Assembly (NCBI GenBank): GCA_031002005.1
Contig: JARYHS010011408.1
Location: forward strand, 223,923,473-223,987,472
Direction of reading: 5' to 3'
DNA from: Vandiemenella viatica
Lineage: Eukaryota > Arthropoda > Insecta > Orthoptera > Morabidae
DNA length: 64,000 bases
The translations under genes and the position numbers were made by a program. The notes beneath the pieces are model-generated. The model had not been told where the DNA came from. It saw nothing but the letters and a program-made list of their open reading frames with translations, and searched no databases. This document shows, piece after piece, positions 43,591-53,785 of the stretch; within the stretch, counting starts at the first letter, position 1, and each line of letters begins with the position of its first letter.

Positions 43591-44333
43591 ATATCCTGTA
43601 TACTGACAGTGCTGAACATGCGTGTGACTTGAAGTCATAGCGTTGGGTTGCACGTGGCTGGCGCATCTGAACTAATCGACTTGCGACGGCGCATTGCAAT
43701 TCGAAAAACATTAGATATGCCGAACCTAGACTCAAATTCGCTTAAATATGTCACCCAAAATTTTCCAGTGCAGTGACAGTTCCTATTATTTTGATGGTTT
43801 GAAAAAAAAAATGTTTTCACCACACCGCTCGTTGATAAAATAATTCTAATTTTCTTCTGTCAAGTTAAATTCAGTGAAACTGTAATTATAGTGCTTGCTG
43901 ATGTCTTATTTTAATTTCAAATTGTGATGTGAAGCGCAGATGAGCAAAAAAAAGTATTGTCGGTAAAGTTATTTTTTTTCAACGAGTTTTCATAATATAA
44001 TGAGTTATTAAAATCTTTTAAGCAGATCAAAAAATCATTCCTTGATAATTTAGAAAAAAAGGTGACAGAACTGCATAAAAATAAAATAAAAAATGCAACT
44101 ATCCTTAGTTTTTTACGCGTCAGCTATAATTTGTTCTATTTTATCAATTAATCAAAAATGATGAATGAGATACAGAGAATGTTTAAGTAACAGCACCCGA
44201 GAAAGAGGATTTTGCAATAACTGATCATTTGTAGGAATAGCTGGAGTCAAAAATTCATTCAAAATATTTATGATTATGAAAAATTACATAGCGCAAATAT
44301 CAGTTGTTTTCATTACACATGTAATAATTTTAA
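43591..44333. other. Foreign insert splitting MITE copy 5
   Basis: About 740 bp of AT-rich sequence lies between the two halves of a MITE. No transposase, SINE promoter or clear terminal repeat is seen. The minus-strand ORF at 43635-43823 is unsupported. Confidence 0.5.
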
Positions 44334-44465
44334 TGATAGTCTGTCAAGAGGAAATAGTAAAAAATGTCTCCTGGAATTAATAGGGAAAAAAGCTACGTGT
44401 CATACAGAGGGGTGTCGAGGCAAAAACTACGCTATGCTACGTAGGGGAAAAGGGGGATGGTTTCA
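44334..44465 (+). mobile_element. Harbinger-like MITE, copy 5, right half
   Basis: It resumes with ATAGTCTGTCAAGAGG, TGTCTCCTGGAATTAATAGG and AAAAGCTACGTGTC, the family's second half, then breaks off in the G-rich part without the terminal inverted repeat. Confidence 0.75.
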
Positions 44466-44945
44466 AGGGACTCTCCTTTATCCCTTCGAAATTATGGTTC
44501 ACAGCTTGAGCGTGAACGCAAGTATAATAACTGGTATTATCAGAAGCCGATATCAGTACGGCAACTTTCCCAGCCATTTAAATCGGCAGGACATCGAGAA
44601 AGTCACCGTATGAGTGCGCAAGCCAAACAGACACCGACACAAATCATGTCTTCTTTTCTTGCAAGAAGTACAGCATAATACAGGATATAAAATGTTGATA
44701 GAGCTTCCAACCTCTAACATCACTTTTACTGCAAATGCACCTGTCTTGATCTAGACTAGCAGCAACAACATATATAGAACTTTAATGACTATCGTAAACA
44801 TGGAAACATTCTTATACAAGTTTCTACGAGTTAGTGTATATATAACCACTGATGCTGTGTATGTACTCAATTGTGATCTTAGATGAGCTTCAAAAATATA
44901 ATGTTATAATGCTGTTTAAAAAGTGAGAGATACAAGAATAGTTTT
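44466..44945. other. No recognised feature
   Basis: Unassigned; the ORF at 44457-44678 straddles the MITE edge and is not supported. Confidence 0.4.
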
Positions 44946-44949
44946 GTCA

Positions 44950-45285
44950 TCATCAGCTTCTTCTTCAGGGTTTAAACCATTGATGGTTTGTTCCTTCATA
45001 CATTTTGTAGTGTCTACCTCTCCTTAGGACGACCTATCCTCCTTCTTCCCTGTTTTGGCTTGAAATTCAGCAGCACCTTTGGTGGCCTGGTGTCCTCTAT
45101 ACGCGTTACATGCTTCATTCATTTCTTCCTATACATTTTCAATTCTTTCCTTGTTTCGTCACTTCTTTTCTTATATAGTAAAGTATACCAAGCCACAGCT
45201 CTGTCTATCCGTTTTATTTGTTGTTTAATCAATGACCACGATTCACATCCATTTAGTAACGTTGGTACAGCAATTACTGTGTAAA
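44950..45285 (-). pseudogene. LINE reverse transcriptase C-terminal fragment
   Basis: On the minus strand from 45285 downward the frame gives IAVPTLLNGCESWSLIKQQI, then DRAVAWYTLLYKKRSDETRK, then HVTRIEDTRPPKVLLNFKPK and RRRIGRPKERW. This is the conserved PTLLYGxExW...RMxxxRxPK...GRPxxRW tail of insect LINE ORF2 proteins. The plus-strand ORF at 44988-45284 is its antisense. Confidence 0.78.
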
Positions 45286-45482
45286 ATTTCAAATAGTTTT
45301 GTCGCTCTTGCTGATTATTAATGTGCCGATTAACTAATTAAAGAATTTCATGTTGTTTGTGAGTGTCAATCGGTATATATCTTACTGCGCGATAAAAACT
45401 TCAGTGTGACCCGAAATTCGATTTCCTGAATCCTGATCACTTATTTTTATTTCAGAAACGTTACGCTAAAACATTACATATA

Positions 45483-45552
45483 CACTGAAGGGCCAAAAAT
45501 TATTGAAGGTAAGATCAAGATGGCGATAGCACAGCGGAAGAAACATTTAAAC
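45483..45552 (+). mobile_element. Solo terminal inverted repeat of a Tc1-like element
   Basis: CACTGAAGGGCCAAAAA preceded by TA matches the left end of the Tc1-type element at 54738 (CATTGAAGAGCCAAAAA). The rest of the element is absent; a MITE remnant begins within 70 bp. Confidence 0.6.
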
Positions 45553-45851
45553 ATGCCGAGCCAAGCCATGTAGCTTTTCATTCATATTATTTGTCACAGT
45601 TAAAATAAGGTACAAAAAACACCACAGTATGTGAATATTTATTTCAGTCATTTAATTATGTCCGTATGTAATTTACGACAATCTGATAAGCGAAAACAGA
45701 ACAAACAGTTTTCTGGACCCAATAGAGAAAAAAGCTACGTTCCACGCCGGGAGGAGGGGAGTTGAGACAAAAGTGAGGTTATGTGGAAGGGAGGGGGAGA
45801 GGGAGGCTCACAGGATGCCAAAATTGAAGTGCGTAGATTATGGAAGCTCCC
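45553..45851 (+). mobile_element. Harbinger-like MITE, copy 6, left end lost
   Basis: It starts inside the family (GAGCCAAGCCATGTAGC), runs through the core (CACAGTTAAAATAAGG, TATGTCCGTATGTAATTTAC) and ends at TTATGGAAGCTCCC, followed by TTA (45852-45854). Confidence 0.8.
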
Positions 45852-45854
45852 TTA

Positions 45855-47080
45855 CTTTATTTTAGAAGTTCCCCGCAATAACCAATGCGATTGCTGGGAC
45901 GTTCCCCAATGGCCGCCCCACAAATTTGATATTCCACAAATAAAAATATGCTTTTTGTACAGTTGCACGTTTCGCAGACATGTGCAGCACACTCATTCCA
46001 CCGTTAGCATAAACGCTGCAGATCTAACAAATCTGGTTCTAATATGGTTGGTCATCAGGCCTCTCCATTCTTGATTAACAAGGATAGTGTTCCAGCATTC
46101 CCGCATCGCTGTTGGAACCAGCAACCTCCGATTCGAGATCTGAATACCGTCTCAGTGGCTTAGATACACCGGCCACGAGACAGCCAGCTGCTGCAAGCCA
46201 ATCCTTAATTTTTTGGGGAACTTTTTTTAACATTCTCAGTTATTCCTTTGTGGGTAGGCTCCACACCCTACAGACGTAAGACAAATCATTTTCTGAGCAG
46301 AGCCTTCCCTTTATGGAACGTGGGAGGATACTCCGAGACCGCTGTCGCCTTGTGGAGTGTGGTAGGCGTAGTCTGTTATCTGTATGACGTCAGCCAGCAC
46401 ACAAGAAGGGACAATGCTCTCCCACGGTCTAACGGACCACCCAATCAACGAGGAGCACGTAATGCCCGGAGACGGATCAAGATAATGGATGATACGAGCC
46501 TCTCATTGCACAGCAAATTAAACAAATATAACTTCATTTACACAGCTAGAGCTCACCGAAGCTCTTACATAATCTCAGGCTCTATTAGAACAAACGAAAT
46601 GATCTAGTTATTGAAACTCATTTACTTTTTTGTTAATTTTTAGTGTGATTTTTATATTTCTTCTCCTATCTCGGTTGTAAGAATCACCAAAAACCTTTCA
46701 ATTTATATACTATCGTGCTTAACAAAAAATTTAAATGAAATCCCTTCATTTTCGTACGTTGGTTGCAGAATTTTGTCTTTGAATCTTTTACCGAAACTTC
46801 CACAGTATAATAAAATTAATGTTATCTATAGTTCTGTTTTTTCAAGCCAGTTTGTTATTTCAATTGAAAGATATTTTTCTGCAATAACCACCTGATGGTT
46901 AGCGATTATAAATTCTTTACGTGAGTACGTCTACATCCACCTTTCGGTTCGTATCAATGAAAAGGTTTTAGGCAATGTAAATAACAAAGGATAGGTAAAA
47001 ATAACTCACCAAAGTTGGATGCAGTGACGAACACAGACCACTGCTTGAATTTGGTGGAATAGTTTGGCATCCACATTTTA
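45855..47080. other. No recognised gene; one 119-codon open frame
   Basis: 46248-46607 (plus) is an open frame of 119 codons with an Arg- and Asn-rich C-terminal half and no recognisable domain, signal or splice context. It is noted but not called. The remainder is AT-rich. Confidence 0.35.
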
Positions 47081-47084
47081 GGTA

Positions 47085-47580
47085 TCAAATACAGGAGTTG
47101 GAGGGGGTGCAGAGGAGGGCTGCCAGATTTGTCTTTGGAAATTACCGCCGAACACAGTCGGTAACTAATATGATAAAGGAGCTGGAGTGGGATTCATTGG
47201 AGGATAGAAGGAGGGTGAAGAGAGTAATGGCAGTGTACAAGGCCTATACTGGTGATGAAGCATGGAAACATATTGATGGGAAAATTAAAAGAGGTGCTTG
47301 GAAGGGTAAGGTTGACAATGACCACAAGCTGGCACTTGATTTCAGGCATAGGGTGCGGGAAAATTTTCTTTCGTAGGAAAGGGTGTGATGGACTGGAATA
47401 AATTGCCAAGAGAAGTGATGAATAATTTACCGGGAACACTGAAGGAATTTAAAGTAAAAATTAGTAGAGGGCAGAAGTAGGTTGGAAGAGGAAAGAAGCA
47501 AGAGGTGTGTGTAGGGAAATTGCCACCGGAGCATGTGCTCCATCGCAATGTTATCAATTATAAATTACACAACTGTACAA
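47085..47580 (+). pseudogene. LINE 3' end (CR1/Jockey-type ORF2 C-terminus)
   Basis: A 92-codon frame (47098-47376) reads MEGVQRRAARFVFGNYRR, then MIKELEWDSLEDRRRVKRVM, the widely conserved VQRRAARF...LxWxxLxxRR tail of LINE reverse transcriptase proteins. After a frameshift, DWNKLPREVMNNLPGTLKEF-like residues follow to about 47480. It is a 5'-truncated insertion. Inverted 14-bp repeats lie on either side (ACTCACCAAAGTTG at about 47003 and its complement at about 47641). Confidence 0.82.
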
Positions 47581-47814
47581 TATTTTGTCCTAGCCGAAAT
47601 ATTGTGCTCGTCGTGTGATTCATCACAGCTTTCCTTCCTTCAACTTTGGTGAGTGATGGGTTTGTTTTTACCCGTCACCTGTTTTATATGCGTATGTTTG
47701 TGTGTTATGTATATACAATAATATCTTTGTCGTAAAATTATATTCACTAGGGAATGAATGGAAAACAGTCAGGCCAACAGCTCTGATAGAATGCTAATAG
47801 AATTTAGAATCAAT

Positions 47815-48062
47815 CACCGAACGTGATGGGTGAGCGGTAACGCTCTGGCGTCGCATTCGGGAGGACGCAGGTTCTGATCGCCGTCCAGTCATCCAGATTT
47901 CGGTTTTCCATTGATTCTCGAAATCACTGTAGGCGTATGGAAGATGTGTTCCTTCAGAAGGCCATGGTCAAATTCCTTCCCGTTCCTTGCCATCAATTTT
48001 ATCTCGTTTCTAATGACCTCGAGGTAATAAAACCGGAGGGGTAAAACCGGAAGCAAAAAAGA
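47815..48062 (+). mobile_element. SINE-A, plus strand, diverged
   Basis: The head (GGTGAGCGGTAACGCTCTGG), a B-box changed to GGTTCTGATCG, the body (CATCCAGATTTCGG, AAATCACTGTAGGCG) and the tail AACCGGAAGC plus A-run are in order. Confidence 0.85.
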
Positions 48063-48549
48063 AAGGAATCATTTCATGGTTACATATTCTGTATTTAAGC
48101 TCAAAATAAAGCTAAAGTAAAAACTCTACTTCTTTTCACTTACAAAATGTTAGGAATTTAATAATTATACTTACTTCAGTACTATAAACTGGGAAACTAG
48201 AAGAATAGATCGGTGAATTGCAAAACTTGTACTTTATGTGTACTTAGAATTGACACAATTACACTACACATTATCGAGCATTTATGAACACTATTGTCTG
48301 TTCATGTCTGAAAACGATTTATAGCCCTTACCATTTTATGAAGTCAACGCAAAAATACGTTGTGTCTAAACGAAGTCATAACCATCCATTAAAAATGCGA
48401 CAGTGCAAAGAAATTGGTTTATCAGGAAATAACAACATCGTCACCGAGACAAAAAGTAGTGGAAATTTCACTGAAATATCGTACAAGTTGAACTGACAAA
48501 AAAGAACCGGCACTGCAATTATTTCAGTTCTGCATAGCTCTCATACAAC
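48063..48549. other. No recognised feature
   Basis: AT-rich interval; the 70-codon frame at 48284-48496 is unsupported. Confidence 0.4.
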
Positions 48550-48715
48550 TACACAGACGGAAAAAAAAATCCCAACACCAAGAAAAAATTATTGTAGAGT
48601 AATGAAATTTGGACAATGCATTTGTCAAGTTAACATGTTTAATTGATTAAATTTTCAAGATCACAGGTTAATTTAAGCTCAAGAAAATGCATTTCAAATG
48701 TGAAATACTGTTAAA

Positions 48716-49114
48716 TTAATAGCCGGTGTAACCTCCAGAATTTTGAATGCAAGCCTGCAAACGTGAATGCATTGTGTCATACAGGTTTCGAATGTCACTT
48801 TGTGGTATGGAGTTCCATGCTTGTTGTACTTGTGCTGTCAATACTGGGACGGTCAGTGCTGGCTGTGGATGATGCTGGAGTTGTCGTCCAATGATATCCC
48901 ATACGTGTTCAATTGGAGACAGATCTGGTGATCTCGCAGGCCAAGGTAACATGTCGACACTCTGTAGAGCACGTTGCGAGACAACAGCGGTATGAGGGCG
49001 AGCGTTATCCTGTTGAAAAACTCCCCCTTGAATGCTGTTCATGAATGGCAGCACTACAGGTTGAATTACCAGACTGACGTACAAATTTGCAGTCAGTGTG
49101 TTTGGTATAACCAC
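48716..49114 (-). pseudogene. Second copy of the Tc1 transposase C-terminus in the left arm
   Basis: The 132-codon minus-strand frame is residue-for-residue the same as the end of the plus-strand frame at 49445-49840, because it lies in the inverted arm. It carries QQDNARPHTA (second Asp) and SPIEHVWD (Glu) but not the first Asp, which lies in the unique centre. It cannot be functional alone. Confidence 0.88.
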
Positions 49115-49141
49115 AAGAGTGCTCCTGCTGTCATAGGAAAT

Positions 49142-49840
49142 CGGTTACTTCAAGGACAGCTCCGAGCCAGGCGCCCTGTAGCGTGCATTCCACTGACTAC
49201 AAGCCATCGCCGTTTGCGACTCCAGTGGTGTCAAGCCAGAGCTCATTGGAGGACGGAGTGGAGATCTGTTGTGTTTTCTGATGAAAGCAGGTTCTGCCTT
49301 GGTGCCAGTGATGGCCGAGTGTTGGTCAGAAGGAGGCCAGGGGAACGCCTGCAACCAAACTGTCTGCGGCCTAGACACACTGGACCTACACCTGGAGTCA
49401 TGGTCTGGGGAGCAATTTCCTATGACAGCAGGAGCACTCTTGTGGTTATACCAAACACACTGACTGCAAATTTGTACGTCAGTCTGGTAATTCAACCTGT
49501 AGTGCTGCCATTCATGAACAGCATTCAAGGGGGAGTTTTTCAACAGGATAACGCTCGCCCTCATACCGCTGTTGTCTCGCAACGTGCTCTACAGAGTGTC
49601 GACATGTTACCTTGGCCTGCGAGATCACCAGATCTGTCTCCAATTGAACACGTATGGGATATCATTGGACGACAACTCCAGCATCATCCACAGCCAGCAC
49701 TGACCGTCCCAGTATTGACAGCACAAGTACAACAAGCATGGAACTCCATACCACAAAGTGACATTCGAAACCTGTATGACACAATGCATTCACGTTTGCA
49801 GGCTTGCATTCAAAATTCTGGAGGTTACACCGGCTATTAA
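49142..49840 (+). pseudogene. Tc1-type transposase, catalytic part without DNA-binding domain
   Basis: From the unique centre into the right arm one frame gives RRLRLQWCQARAHW, then VVFSDESRFCL (first catalytic Asp), RPRHTGPTPGVMVWGAISYD, GGVFQQDNARPHTA (second Asp) and WPARSPDLSPIEHVWD (Glu). This is the full DD34E triad of Tc1 transposases, which cut elements out and reinsert them at TA. The protein ends with a stop at 49838-49840. The two N-terminal helix-turn-helix domains are missing. The open frame continues upstream to an ATG at 48974, but those first 56 codons are the antisense of the left arm and do not resemble a transposase N-terminus. Catalytic residues are intact; specific end binding is unlikely. 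Confidence 0.88.
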
Positions 49841-50006
49841 TTTAACAGTATTTCACATTTGAAATGCATTTTCTTGAGCTTAAATTAACCTGTGATCTTG
49901 AAAATTTAATCAATTAAACATGTTAACTTGACAAATGCATTGTCCAAATTTCATTACTCTACAATAATTTTTTCTTGGTGTTGGGATTTTTTTTTCCGTC
50001 TGTGTA

Positions 50007-50668
50007 GATATGGTACACGATTCCTGATCAGCATATTGTTTATCGCAGTTAAGATACAAGTCAAATCTGTCAGGAGTAAGAGTATATGACCGTACATCTG
50101 AGGGGAACGTTGATCTTGGCTGCCATCCTGGTGTCTCCCGGAAGAGAAAGGCTGAATGGGTGGGCAATGAATTTAATCCTTTCCCGTCATTCTCTTTCAT
50201 ATACGCAACACAGTACACTTATAACACTCATGACAGTCATCTATAAACATAAAATAACACCCACAAATAGAGGAACTGAAATGGCTATTCTACTTCTGAA
50301 ACAAGACCTACAATTCCTACGAACCGACAAGTTTAGTACCATACTAATGGTTACACAACGTTAAAATTCATCTATAGAGAGCATTCTTTACCGCCCTCAT
50401 ATTGTTCACTGGCTGTTGTCCGCGATTAAATCGATCATCTCGCAACTAAAACATCTCCAGCGAGGAAAAAAAAATTAGTTATTTCCTCCGAATAATACGA
50501 CTACGATGGTTTGATGAAATCACAACAAGCATTTGGACTATGAGAATTAATTAAATATGACAGTAGTTATTGAGCGAATTCTGTTAAGCGAAAGAAGGGT
50601 TCTAATTTGTGGGCACTTTTATCTTAAAATTCTCTGTTTTCCGACTTCACATTAAAATGAAACATTTC
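50007..50668. other. No recognised feature
   Basis: Unassigned intronic DNA between two elements. The ORF at 50086-50364 is unsupported. Confidence 0.4.
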
Positions 50669-50672
50669 CTAT

Positions 50673-52097
50673 TGTGGTGGGTGCCTTGGTGGGCAAACCA
50701 CGTTACAATTACTGTATCTTTCATACCTTTATGATTAATAATTGTGGATTTTTAATTTTAATTTTTATGAAGGAGTGAAAATTTATTAATTTTGCAAGAA
50801 TTTCGACGTTAGTTGGAATTCAGGAAAATTGTCACAATATGACATTTATTTTCTTATCACTGGCGATTACAAGTCCGAGCGAATTTACCGTTAACATTAA
50901 CACAAATTGGCAAAGTCATAAAAGCAACGCTCAGAGTTACAATTAGCCGTCATGAGCAAGCAAACAATTATATATTTACTTTTAAATATATCTCAGAATC
51001 AAAATGCAAGAAATAATGACAATTGGAAACAATAAAAAATACAAGTTATGACGACCTCAGACAAAGGTATCATAATACTGTGACTTTACAGTTAAAAAGA
51101 AAATCATGGGCGCCAGAATGAACAATATATCATTCGAAAATAACTAGTTCTGGCAAATTATGCCGCTAGCTCAGGGGTTTTTACAATTACAAAGTGAGAA
51201 CATGGACCTATCCTCTCAAAGTCGCTTACGGGTTCTGTTTCACGGAATGCACAATCAGATGGCTTGGTCGTAATAAATTACCATTGTAGTCCTGCGTCCG
51301 ATGTCTGCGGTGACTGTAGCGGACCCACGATATGTGAGATTATCTCACAAGTCTGCTATAGGCATCTCTGGTCTGACAATGCGCATCATCGCATTACCGG
51401 CTGTGTTGCTGTGATAAGCTTGCTCCAGCAAGCTTGCAGCAGCAGTTGGCGAAAGAAGTCAAATTTCCAAGTCAACCTCAGACTAGACTCGCATAGCTTG
51501 GACTCGAAGATCGAAGTTAGAATGTCAGAATGTCCAGCTCCTCGCTCTTCGGTCCACGAGGAAACTTCTCGCTCCGGCCATTTGCAGTCTCGAAGCTCAC
51601 ATATAACAAAAATTCCCAGGATTTTGAGTTATACGCTCATTTGGATTGGATCTTCATGTCGGCACCTAATGTCACGTGATATCCTCGATATGTGATTTGG
51701 TCAGCGTATCGAACAGAGGTCGGACATATTCGGCTAAGTTCGGGGACGACTCTGGCATTTCCCGCCCGGTGAGTAACCTTGTTGACCACCTATCCCTAGG
51801 GAGCAGTGTGTGTGGTCTGGCAAATCCCAAATCCGCGACTTCTTGTCGCCAAGGTACGGGAACACCAGATTAGCTTCAAGCCTACATAGCTCAATAATTC
51901 TTGAATATTCGCTTTACCAGGATACACTGTATGTTCATCATTTCATTACAGTCCTCACTTGGAATCTTGCGTACTTTGTAAAATTACAACAAAAATCTAT
52001 TTAGGTGGTCGCCCAAGATTTATGTAAATTACTCTTATATTATTACATATATAATAAAAATGCACCTTGTAACGTGGCGACAGCGCGGCTCGTTACA
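50673..52097 (+). mobile_element. Solo LTR (1.43 kb), family L2, copy 2, CTAT duplication
   Basis: The segment begins TGTGGTGGGTGCC and ends GGCTCGTTACA. A 4-bp direct repeat CTAT flanks it (50669-50672 and 52098-52101). Internal blocks are colinear with 23312-24605: GACATTTATTTTCTTATC-like, CAAACAATTATA, ATGCCGCTAGCTCAG and AAAGTCGCTTACGGG. There is no gag-pol, and the 143-codon frame at 51264-51695 has no retroviral-type domain. It fits a solo LTR of a long-LTR retrotransposon. Confidence 0.72.
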
Positions 52098-52101
52098 CTA
52101 T

Positions 52102-53280
52102 TCCGCCGGAAGAATGGGCTATATATTATACGAAAGCCCAACAAAATTCATCCAATAGATTTAGCGTGAATCATGTTCAACCGCAATGCATTCTTTCTTT
52201 GAACATTTTTATCTAAAACTAGTAGTTATCCACGACTTCGTCTGCTTGGAAGTGTGTTATAGTATAATAATAGTAATAAATGTATCATGTAATAATATTA
52301 ATTTATTTCCGTCCTATAATAAAAATAGTTACCATAACATTTAACCTGTTTTAGATCAACCTATTCTGCTTTTTAAAAAAATTGAAATTCACATCTTAAG
52401 GTACAAATTTATAGTTTTTCATTTTGATCTTTGATTAATTTCAGTTCTATCTACACTACATTTCACTGAAAGATTTCACTTACGTTTGCCCATCACGTCC
52501 CTAAATTACTTTTTTTTTTTAAATTACTTCATTTCTTTTTTATTTGTTTCGTCGATATGTCGATTTCATCAATTAATTCTGCTGTGAAACAGAAATTTTG
52601 TTGTTGAAATAGTAATAGATTGTTTCTTCATTATGTTCTTTTGTAGTGTCATGACAGGATTCTTATAGTTATCCAAGCTAACAAAGGAATTGGACATTTG
52701 TGTGCCATTTACTACACTTGGTTAGGTCATGGTTGATTTACTGTACTATAAAGTATTAAATGATTTTGGTAAAGTGTGAACTATGAATTTTTCAAAGAAC
52801 CACGAGACTACAAAAAGAATAGAAAACAATATTTTCATTAAAAACAACCAATTTCAACTTTTACATATAAATTTCTGTATTATTCTTTTTAATACTGCAA
52901 TCTATCAACAGATGGATTTACGATTTTTTTTATTTACTAACGCTAAGACATGCTGAGGAAATGTGAATAAATCTTTAATTTTCAGCTCCTCTATTTGATA
53001 ATAGAATTGTAGGTCCAAGCGCAAATTACCAGTAGTACATACGGCTTTAAAAATTTTAAAGGTTAAGAACTTATTTATATTTCTTCCTCCGGAACTGTCC
53101 ATTTTCGTACTTTTAAACATTTAAACATACCCTATTTTATCGACAGCAGCAGGGGAAGTAATTTATTCAAACCCCATTAAAATCCAACCCGTGATTTTTT
53201 TCGTGATCCCTTTTCATCCAAACAGACCGACAGAGAGAGACATACAGACAGACAAAAAAAAAAGTCGTCCCTTACATATA
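52102..53280. other. No recognised gene; retroelement-like tail near the end
   Basis: AT-rich intronic DNA. At about 53155-53265 a run ATTTATTCAAACCCCATT... with GACAGAGAGAGACATACAG and an A tract resembles the 3' tail of insect non-autonomous elements. It leads directly into the minisatellite. Confidence 0.4.
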
Positions 53281-53785
53281 GGGCATCAAAAGTGCTCCAG
53301 GCCCATTTATTAAAAAATACTCGATTCATTATCTATAGGGCATCAAAAGTAAACCAAACCCATTTATTAAAAAAAAGTTGTTTCCTTATCAATAGAACAT
53401 CAAAAGTGCTCCGAACCCATTTATTAAAAAATAGTCGATTACTTATCTCTAGGGCTTCAAAAGTGCCCCAAACTCATTTATTAAAAAAAATACATTTTTT
53501 GCCTTTAGGGCATCAAAAGTGCTCAAAACACATTTATTGAAAAACAGTCAATTCCTTATCTGTAGGCCATCAAAGGTGCTCAAAATCCATTTTTTAAGAA
53601 ATAATCGATTACTTTTCTGTTGGGCATCAAAAGTGCTCCAAATCCATTTATTAAAAAAGTTACTTTTTTACCTATAGGACATCAAAAGTGCTCCTAACCC
53701 ATTTATTAGAAAATAGTCGATTCCTTATCTACAGGGTATCAAAAGTGCTCGGAACCTATTTATTAAAAAGTATTTTAAAAGTACG
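53281..53785. repeat. 57-bp minisatellite, nine units
   Basis: Units start at about 53281, 53338, 53395, 53452, 53508, 53565, 53622, 53677 and 53734 with GGGCATCAAAAGTGCTCC, then CCATTTATTAAAAAA. Two unit types differ in their last third (GTCGATTCCTTATCT versus GTTACTTTTTTACCT). Because 57 is a multiple of three, an 82-codon frame at 53292-53540 has a 19-residue period. It is a by-product of the tandem repeat, not a protein. Confidence 0.93.

Larger units (their letters stand above)
48552..50004 (+). mobile_element. Palindromic Tc1-family element, 1453 bp, TA-flanked
   Basis: TA duplications (48550-48551 and 50005-50006) flank an element starting CACAGACGG. Its right 590 bp (49415-50004) is the exact-length inverted copy of its left 590 bp (48552-49141). 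The two arms look identical wherever compared, including the 9-bp A/T run near each end and the 132-codon transposase C-terminus found once on each strand. The unique centre (49142-49414, 273 bp) is normal Tc1 coding sequence. The original left end and the transposase N-terminus are gone, replaced by the inverted right end. Such an element could still be mobilised in trans because both terminal repeats are intact. The lack of divergence implies very recent origin or ongoing gene conversion. Confidence 0.93.

Noticed and set aside
46248..46607. 119-codon plus-strand frame
   Set aside because: No recognisable domain, no splice or promoter context, and not repeated in the window; chance openness is as likely.
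51264..51695. 143-codon plus-strand frame
   Set aside because: It lies inside the solo LTR 50673-52097 and shows no gag, protease or polymerase motifs.
53292..53540. 82-codon frame with a 19-residue period
   Set aside because: It follows from a 57-bp tandem repeat and breaks when the unit length changes to 55-56 bp.
53281..53785. CRISPR-like spacing of repeated GGGCATCAAAAG blocks
   Set aside because: The intervening sequences are themselves repeated and the host is a eukaryote; it is a minisatellite.
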